A stretch of 64,000 bases of DNA from Zygnema cylindricum. Lineage: Eukaryota; Streptophyta; Zygnematophyceae; Zygnematales; Zygnemataceae. The stretch spans positions 9,919 through 73,918 of the forward strand of contig JBBHKE010002250.1 in assembly GCA_037447655.1 (NCBI GenBank). The letters run 5' to 3'. The translations under genes and the position numbers were made by a program. This document shows positions 57,900 to 64,000 of the stretch, one piece after another. A model generated the notes under the pieces. The model ran no database searches. It was not told the origin of the DNA and worked only from the letters and a program-made list of their open reading frames with translations. Each line of letters starts with the position of its first letter. Position 1 is the stretch's first letter.

Positions 57900-59816
57900 C
57901 AGGATTCCCGTGCAACTTCTCACTCCAAGCTTTATATTCTTTGAAGTAAGTCGGTGCTTCAGACTTTGTTTTTAGGAAGTAGACTCGAGAGTATCTAGAC
58001 GAGTAATCAGTGATTATCATCACATACCTCTTTCCTCCAACCGAAGGTACTTTTGCTGGTCCCTTGATATTTGTGTGGACCAGATCTAGTACTTTCTCAC
58101 CTCTATATGTGGCAGCTTTGGGAAAAGGAAGTCTATGAGCTTTTCCTTGAGCACAGCCACTACAATCATCCTTCATTTCCTTATCCCCAACTTGAATGCC
58201 TTCTACTACCCCAAGCTTCTTTATTTCCCTGAACCTATCAAAATGCACATGCCGCAACCGTTTATGCCACATCAACAAGTTTAGAACACCAATATAGTTA
58301 GCATTCTTCTTTTCATTACTCAGGTTAAGCCTAACATCCCTTGGCTAACCTTATTTGCTGTGAAGTAGACGTCATCCCCATACTTAGCTGTGAAGACTCA
58401 CTTCCTAGTGAAGGTATCAAATTCCTTATCATCTATTACTGAAGTAGAGACAAGATGTTTGCTTAGTTGAGGAATGTAGATTACATCAAAGAAGGTGAGT
58501 ATAGAAGTGTTCCCCTTTACTTAGAATTTCAGAACTACCAAACCCACTAGATCTATAGTAATTACTCTCCCATCCCCATACTTTATCTCTACAGTGGGGA
58601 TCTTTCTTAGCTTTGTGAAGAGGTGTCTGTCACGACACATATGCATGGATACACCTGAGTCGATGATCTACCCTTCTTGTGGAGCTTCTCGAATGGCTCT
58701 AAAGGCACACTTATGTTTTCAAAATATATCATTCTCCTCAAGATTCTCGTCAAGAAGAAGCACCCATCCTCCTCCTCGAAAGACTTGTCCTCCTTGGTCT
58801 CTCCTTTCACTTGTGTGACCACAAGTGCCTTCTTTTTCCATCTGGAAGAACCCCCTCCGTAGTTTTCCTAGAGCCTTATACCGAAAACTTGATGCAATCT
58901 CCAATGAAGTGTCCCAGCTTTTTGCAAAATGACAAAGACCTTTTGGGGGCCTTAGTCGTCCGAGCTGATCTCTCTCTCTCTTTTAAAGTTGTTGTGTGGC
59001 TTCCTCGAATCTTTCCCCCACCGGTTCGGTCCGACAGCTAGGGCTTGGACACTCTTTCCTCCTCTCCGAGTCTCAATAGTGTTTTCTTGCACAAGTATCA
59101 TCCGGACCACTATGTTCCACTTCCAAGAACTATCATCCATTTCCTGCACCCGGTACACGATGTTCTCATTTTCATTAAACAACTTCATAATGAGAGCATT
59201 AACGTTCATCTTTATCGTACCTGCCCACCCGGCACTTTCCATCTCCATAAACAAGCAAGAGAGATCATTACAGTAGTCTAACATTTCTCCTCATTTGTAA
59301 GTGTTTTACCCTATCGTTTGCTTGGCCAGTTGGAGCTCCTGAATGGTGCCAGATCCATAGATTTCCACTAAAGTCTCCCACAGCTCCTTGGCTTGAAAAA
59401 TATGAAGATGGGAGGTTGCCAAAGCTTGAGTTAGATGCCTCAGAATGAAATGCCTGGCAGCCATGTTTGTGTATTCCAACGTTTGAATATCATTTTATTC
59501 CTTCTTCACGGTCGCTGCACCAGGCGCCGTGGCGAGAGGACTAAAGGGTCTCTCTTTCCCTTTCCGATATTTGGACACACTGATGTCCTTATTGTCTACC
59601 TTCTCCATTAGGACAGATGCTGCTGCAAAAACCTCACGCCACCAAACCCTGGTGGGGTTCCTTGAGGTGGACGTTTCACTTGTCCACTAAGAATATCCTA
59701 GTTTCGTTTTTCGCACAAAGCCTCTGTCATCGTGGCTTCCCAATAAATGAACCCAGATTCCTTAAATATGGGCACCGTAGAGGGTGGCCCATAATCTGCA
59801 ATTTTGTGTTCCCCAT
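57900..59816 (-). pseudogene. RLC-6 gag, protease and partial integrase
   Basis: The start region reads MGNTKLQIMG from 59816, then shifts frame because the PBS has lost one base. Gag core pieces (NMAARHFILRHLTQALATSHLH, 59480-59400; MLDYCNDLSCLFMEMES, 59284-58952) are clear. The zinc knuckle is damaged. The protease IIDSG motif is near 58655, preceded by a stop. The integrase piece (58278-57900) has HKRLRHVHF, CSGC and the first catalytic Asp changed to Asn (VHTNI where others have VHTDI). The open frame then enters satellite. Confidence 0.85.
59783..59796 (-). promoter_or_regulatory. RLC-6 primer-binding site, decayed
   Basis: The minus strand reads GATTATGGGCCACC after the LTR end TTGCA. 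Compared with RLC-5 it has one substitution and one lost C. Confidence 0.65.
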
Positions 59817-60795
59817 TGGACTACAAAATTTATGAAGCCTCTAAGAAGTTTTTGAATAACCCTCTTTCAACTAGGACACCTGCTACCCAAGCAGACAAAC
59901 AAACAATTAGACTGCATCCTTGTGCAATATAGACTCCCTTGAGCCAACAACAAAAAAAATCACTTAAAAAGCCCAACCTGGCGATTAATTATCATGTGGC
60001 AAAGATGCTAATATTTATGTAAGCTCATTGGGAGAGAGGCGGCTACCTCCTCAATCCTCTAAGTCCAAAACCCCTTTCATAACCCCTATCTGCTGATGTA
60101 CGTACCAATCAGAGGAATGTACAGTACAGAAAGGTACTATGGCCGATAATCTTTCTGTACGGCCTGTGTACGACAACGCCATAGAGCGGACATCTGTCTC
60201 CTTCAAACTTTTTATCATGCTCTCCGTGATTTCAACTTTCCAGTTCTATCGTGCCACGTGGGGACAAGTCATGTTTCGCCCGAAAATCGTCGTGCTGGCC
60301 ATTTCGCAATCTCGCCGATAATGTGTGTCGTTGGATCCAAACTGGCTTTTAATGTTGGTCGTTTAAAACAAATGTTCGGTACATTTGTTTCGTGCGGACA
60401 TTTGTTCGCACTATTTTATACTAAGACAATATGTTATTCTATCTGTAATTTCGTTAATCGGATAAATATTGCTAACACTATTTAAATAGAAATGAAACCA
60501 TATATGTTCGAACGAACATCTTCGACAGACCAGTTAAAGCTAACGTCTACGCCTCACTCTGCCGATCAGAGGTTCGAGTCCTACCAGACTCAACCTTTTT
60601 GATAAGAGTGATTTATGTCACTTTTCTTTCCTGCCTGTGTAGCTGAGGCAGCCATGGCTCCACCACTCTCTTTCTCTTTTAGTGACTACAACAAGTATTG
60701 GGGCTAGAGAGAGAAGGTGGAGGCAGGCTGCCTGCGCTTTTTACTTATTCTATTCAGACCTAGAAAATACCCTCTAAATCAATCTGATTTCAACA
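59797..60795 (-). repeat. RLC-6 5' LTR (999 bp)
   Basis: On the minus strand it starts TGTTGAAATCAGATTG and ends AAAATTGCA. It contains the inverted repeat 60647-60732, the B-box-like GGTTCGAGTCC (60571-60581) and a G-box (60255-60260). A CCAAT motif (ACCAATCAGA, near 60104) and a degenerate TATA (near 60012) are also present. Confidence 0.9.
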
Positions 60796-60932
60796 TAGAG
60801 CAGCACAGTATTGAAAAAGCCACCTGTCTTTTTCGGCATAGAGGGGATAGGAGCTTTAGTTTCGAGAACCTCATCTTCTTTGGAGGAGTTAAGGGTGCAA
60901 GTTAGGCCTCTTTTTTGGGCTCTTATTAATTC
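60796..60932. other. Flank between RLC-6 and the first tail ORF
   Basis: Non-satellite, non-LTR sequence rich in purines. I see no recognisable signal. It is the first DNA outside the satellite/copia complex. Confidence 0.5.
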
Positions 60933-61397
60933 ATGGGAGGGGAAGAGGTTCAAGAGAAAAGGGTTTTGGATAACGGATCCGGGGAGCAGGATAGACCAAA
61001 GGTACTAGCACAAGAACCCGAGTCTCAGATGTCCAACGACTCCGTCCCGGTGGCATCTGTTTTCGATTTTCCAGCTAAGGAACATGTGTGGACGTCCTCT
61101 CTTGCACCTCCATCTAGCCTGACTCTAGAGCAGTTCCCATTGTTGGCCGAGGCCGCTAGAGCCCAAACCGAGGAAAGGAAGAAGCCGTCTCCTAGTGCTC
61201 GCCGGAAGGGGTTGGCCTATAACGAGCCATTTTCGGGACACTTCCATGAAGTTGGGTTATATACGAGGTCTAAGGTTCCTAGGGTTGAGATCCCAATAGA
61301 CCTTGAGATTTTGGCAGATCCTTTTCGGCTGGGTCGGAAAGAGCTGGTGGCCCTTCACACTTTACACAAATTTAAGGCAAAGAAAGAGTTTGTTTAG
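60933..61397 (+). CDS. Unrecognised coding-like ORF (154 codons, possible fragment)
   Basis: An open frame with balanced, protein-like composition: an N-terminal polar stretch, then TLEQFPLLAEAARAQ, and a basic/hydrophobic end DPFRLGRKELVALHTLHKFKAKK. It stops at TAG 61395-61397. The same frame then stays open with protein-like composition (VARTDRARVVRPVEG, Ser-rich) to TAA near 61548. The stop may therefore be a lesion in a longer gene. I recognise no family. A gag or ORF1 of an old retroelement, or a host gene fragment, are both possible. Confidence 0.35.
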   Translation: MGGEEVQEKRVLDNGSGEQDRPKVLAQEPESQMSNDSVPVASVFDFPAKEHVWTSSLAPPSSLTLEQFPLLAEAARAQTEERKKPSPSARRKGLAYNEPFSGHFHEVGLYTRSKVPRVEIPIDLEILADPFRLGRKELVALHTLHKFKAKKEFV

Positions 61398-62169
61398 AGG
61401 GTAGCGCGCACCGATCGAGCTCGAGTAGTCAGACCGGTAGAAGGGGTAGTGGAGATTCTGAGTAGCTCTTCAAAAAGTAGTTCCTCTCAGTCCGTACCGG
61501 ACCGACATTGGAGGGATCCTGATTCACGTCTCCATACCGGTCAATCCTAAGACACGGCCTCCAGTAGGCCGTCCCGGGGTTGAACTAGTTTTCGTAACCG
61601 AGAAAGAACCAGGAGGCATAGCTCCCAGGAGCCCCGGAGAGGAAAAAGATTTGATCACCGCGACGCGAAAGGCAAGTTCACCCCAGTGGTTAACGTTGAG
61701 ACGTTTCTTCCTCCCGCAACAGCCGCACCTGAGAAGTCTCCTCCAGATGCCCCAATCGTTCGACCTCTGAGGGATTGTGGTAGACAAGACCCACAGATCC
61801 AGAGGTCTCGTGTCTAGGTATAGCTGACTTGACCAAGGTAGTCAGAAGGGCTTAGGAATTGGTATATGTTTTGGGATCACAAGGTAAAGCAACGGGAAGG
61901 GCCGGACCCGTCACCGTAGACTGGGAAGGAGTAGAGGCCGAAAAGAGAAATTCGTGGGAACAAGAGTTGAACTTTATTCGGGAAGCGTGGTGTAGGTCCA
62001 GTGGGCTTCTCAGTGGACATATACTCACTTCTCTTAGGACAAGACCCTACCCCGGATCACTAGTTCAGGAAACTGCTTCTATCTCGATGACGCCACTAGG
62101 GATGCCTCCCTGGGAGACTAACCAAGATACTCCTCTTTAGCGGGGTGGGGGGGAAAATTACACGCCCTA
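61398..62169 (+). other. Broken coding-like stretch between the two tail ORFs
   Basis: Plus-strand pieces in different frames look protein-like (PPVGRPGVELVFVTEKEPGG near 61560-61620; VTVDWEGVEAEKRNSWEQEL near 61909-61970). Frames are interrupted by stops and shifts. G+C is clearly higher than in the satellite. No domain is recognised. Confidence 0.4.
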
Positions 62170-62835
62170 ATGGGAAGGGTTTGGGTGGAGATTCCCCGTC
62201 CTCAACTTGTTGCTTCTCCTTGTGATGCGCCCACTTTTGTCTCGGTAGAGGCCTCATTTGCATCAAAAGCGTTGGTGGAATTGCGACCGAACGAGAGAAT
62301 TCACATCTCATTGAGATCGGCCACTCATCCTCCATCGCCTCCTTTTTCCCAGCCACCAGGGCCTTTGGCGGACCCAAAAGAAATTCCCGCTGCCTCATGT
62401 GGGTTAGCAGCGGAAACCCTGGCTATTCTTGTCCTTCTTAAAACCATCATCTTTGCCTATTCACCTTCTCACCGTTGCTCACCCTCATCCGGCTCTGGAA
62501 ACGAACTTGCATCCCGATTGGAAAGCACTGCTCGCGGACTTACATCGTATCCCCGGCAAGGGCTTTTGTCTTCTCTTTCACCTTCATCCTCCCAAGGTAC
62601 TCATTTGAATAGGCCCGAATTGAATCATCCACCTGTCCAAACCGGTTGTCGTTCTATGACACCCCTTGAACCAAAGAGGGTCGGAGTAAGACCAGCTAGG
62701 ACCATTAACCCTACATGTATATATTCAGCAGCAAGAACTTCCTCATTGAGAGGAGGGTCCACCTCTCTGCGGGCAGCCTCTTCTACCGGAAGAGTAGGGG
62801 TTCATCGGGATAACAACCCACCATTTTCCTTCTGA
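62170..62835 (+). CDS. Unrecognised Pro/Ser-rich ORF (221 codons), probably a gene fragment
   Basis: The longest frame in the tail. It is rich in Pro, Ser and Arg (SATHPPSPPFSQPPGP, SSLSPSSSQG) with no membrane segment, catalytic motif or repeat that I recognise. Low-complexity G+C-rich frames of this size can arise by chance, so coding status is uncertain. It may be part of the same decayed gene as the ORF at 60933. Confidence 0.3.
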   Translation: MGRVWVEIPRPQLVASPCDAPTFVSVEASFASKALVELRPNERIHISLRSATHPPSPPFSQPPGPLADPKEIPAASCGLAAETLAILVLLKTIIFAYSPSHRCSPSSGSGNELASRLESTARGLTSYPRQGLLSSLSPSSSQGTHLNRPELNHPPVQTGCRSMTPLEPKRVGVRPARTINPTCIYSAARTSSLRGGSTSLRAASSTGRVGVHRDNNPPFSF

Positions 62836-63119
62836 CCACATGGGGAAATGGGGAAGGAGACGGGGTATCTTCGGTTTTTTTTCCTTTCACTTTCTCCCGC
62901 ATCCATCAATTCGGCATGTCTCTTTCTTCCCTACGTTTGCATTCATGTCACCTAGAGGGATTGGGACAAAAGGGGGGATAATCATTTTCCATGGAAGCAT
63001 TTGCAGCTGGGATTCTTTGCAGGTCTCTCTTTGGACAACTTTGTGGATCATGGACCCTTCCTCTCTTATCATCAGGCACGCTTGACAGTAACGGTTAATG
63101 TTTATTATTACGTTCACTA
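62836..63119. other. Transition from G+C-richer to A+T-rich tail
   Basis: No convincing gene. A short plus-strand frame around 62989-63090 reads HLQLGFFAGLSLDNFVDHGPF and looks protein-like, but it is isolated. Sequence becomes A+T-rich after about 63090. Confidence 0.35.
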
Positions 63120-63420
63120 AAACAATAAAAAAAATACTCAACTATTTTTTCAACCCAAATTTATGTTTGCGTTAACAATAAAAATATTAACGAAGAAATT
63201 ATATAATTAATGCACACAACGAGAGTCAAATAAAACCCTAAACCATTTTTTTGTCACAAATTTGAGTTTGCGCTAACAAAGATATTTCTAACAAACAACG
63301 TTTATTGTTTGGACACACAAAAACAGGACAAATAAACTCCGAACCAGGTTTGTAACACAACTTTTTGTTTGCGCTTACAACAATATTTGTAACAAACACT
63401 TTTTTTTGTTATTGCTGTTT
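63120..63420. repeat. 101-bp tandem repeat, three diverged copies
   Basis: GTTTGCG(T/C)(T/C)AACA-type cores sit at 63165, 63266 and 63367, spaced exactly 101 bp. Around each core the order is CACAAA(T)TT…TTTGCGCTAACAA, then an ATATTT(C/G)TAACAAAC-like segment, then an A+T-rich spacer. The core resembles the palindromic half of the 40-bp satellite (GCGCTAACA). Confidence 0.75.
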
Positions 63421-64000
63421 TGGAAACCTTTTGTCCTCTCTATATCTCGTGTGTGAGAAGTAGATTATGGACTTAGTTATTTTTGTGTACAGACGGAATT
63501 GGCGTAAACATGATTTAGAGTGGTATGTAACTTTGAAGGGAGTACAGACGTTTGGTAGACTCATGGGACACGTGTCAGTCCGTGCAGGAGTCAAGGTTGT
63601 TTGATACGGACGACGAAGTAAAAATTCACTTTGGGACTGGATTCACACTTGGAGGTTCGTCTTCGGTGATGAATGAATGCGTGGACGGCAAACACAGTCC
63701 GCCGTCATTTTTGGAAGAGAAACATTGACTGCGCCGTCATTTTAGTGGACGGACTTTGACTGCTTACTATTTGGTTTTTAGCGGCAGTTTTTAAGATTGA
63801 TGTAAATATTTTGTACAAGAGACGACGGGTTTTGTTTTAGTACGTTTTAGTGTGAAGTTCGACCACGGTAATTATGGTACGGTGTAGATCAGCTGTAGGC
63901 TCATTTGTATGTGTAAGACTTAGAATATTTTTGGAGTTATAAATTCCTTATATGAAAAATTGTGAAGCAGTTTTTGGGAGTTTTTGGATTGTAAGATCAT
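63421..64000. other. Unassigned right-hand end
   Basis: No gene is recognised. There is a palindromic GACACGTGTC (G-box type) at 63567-63576 and a short direct repeat GCCGTCATTTT near 63700 and 63732. The sequence could be a promoter or an LTR cut by the window edge; neither can be shown. Confidence 0.35.

Larger units (their letters stand above)
57900..60795 (-). mobile_element. RLC-6: copia element, lineage II, 3' half lost in integrase
   Basis: Minus-strand element with a 5' LTR (59797-60795), a degenerate PBS, gag, protease and the first half of integrase. It breaks into satellite at about 57900, before the second integrase Asp. Its 5' LTR borders non-satellite DNA at 60796 (TAGAG), so it marks the edge of the array. 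It is the most decayed of the lineage II copies. Confidence 0.9.

Noticed and set aside
62840-63085. Short plus- and minus-strand frames in the tail as genes
   Set aside because: They are short, overlap in both strands, have no recognisable motif and lie at a composition change.

Overview
This window is eukaryotic repeat DNA: about 33 kb of a 40-bp satellite into which six Ty1/copia LTR retrotransposons and one solo LTR have been inserted. No intact host gene is recognised. A plant-type (green lineage) host is the best guess. The elements' primer-binding sites (PBS) read GGTTATGGGCCCAC, which matches the anticodon arm of plant initiator tRNA-Met as I recall it (…GUGGGCCCAUAACC…) rather than the animal form (…CUGGGCCC…). 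The lineage II LTRs also all carry a CACGTG G-box. The host assignment is an inference, not a certainty.

Layout: satellite 1-2183; RLC-1, a gag-only copia-derived element (+), 2184-5394; satellite 5395-24796; RLC-2 (-), with both LTRs, 24797-30141; satellite to 32755; RLC-3 (-), 5' LTR kept and 3' end lost, 32756-36980; satellite to 42363; RLC-4 (+), 5' LTR kept and 3' end lost, 42364-47000; satellite to 49967; RLC-5 (-), both LTRs, with a solo LTR (+) inside its 3' LTR, 49968-57154; satellite to 57899; RLC-6 (-), 5' half only, 57900-60795. After that the satellite stops. The rest (60796-64000) is unrecognised, G+C-richer, broken coding-like sequence followed by an A+T-rich stretch with three 101-bp tandem repeats.

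The elements form two lineages. Lineage I (RLC-1, -3, -4) has LTRs with TGTTGT…ACAACA ends and, where pol is present, a DTGAS protease. Lineage II (RLC-2, -5, -6 and the solo LTR) has LTRs of about 1 kb with ends TGTTGAAAT…AATT(T/G)CA and a DSGAS protease. In both, the gag ATG lies inside the LTR, 20-59 nt before its end. The PBS follows the LTR directly, is complementary to the 5' half of initiator tRNA-Met (as in Drosophila copia), and is itself read as gag codons for Q-V-M-G-P. Lineage II LTRs also share an 86-bp imperfect inverted repeat and, in most copies, a Pol III B-box-like sequence followed by two perfect hairpins.

The 40-bp satellite monomer is itself a diverged dimer of a unit of about 20 bp, centred on a perfect 14-bp palindrome TGTTAGCGCTAACA. 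It shows higher-order structure (40-19-40-39 bp blocks) and several segmental duplications with constant offsets of 1.3-1.9 kb. Every pol gene is broken by stops and frameshifts, so nothing here looks autonomously active.
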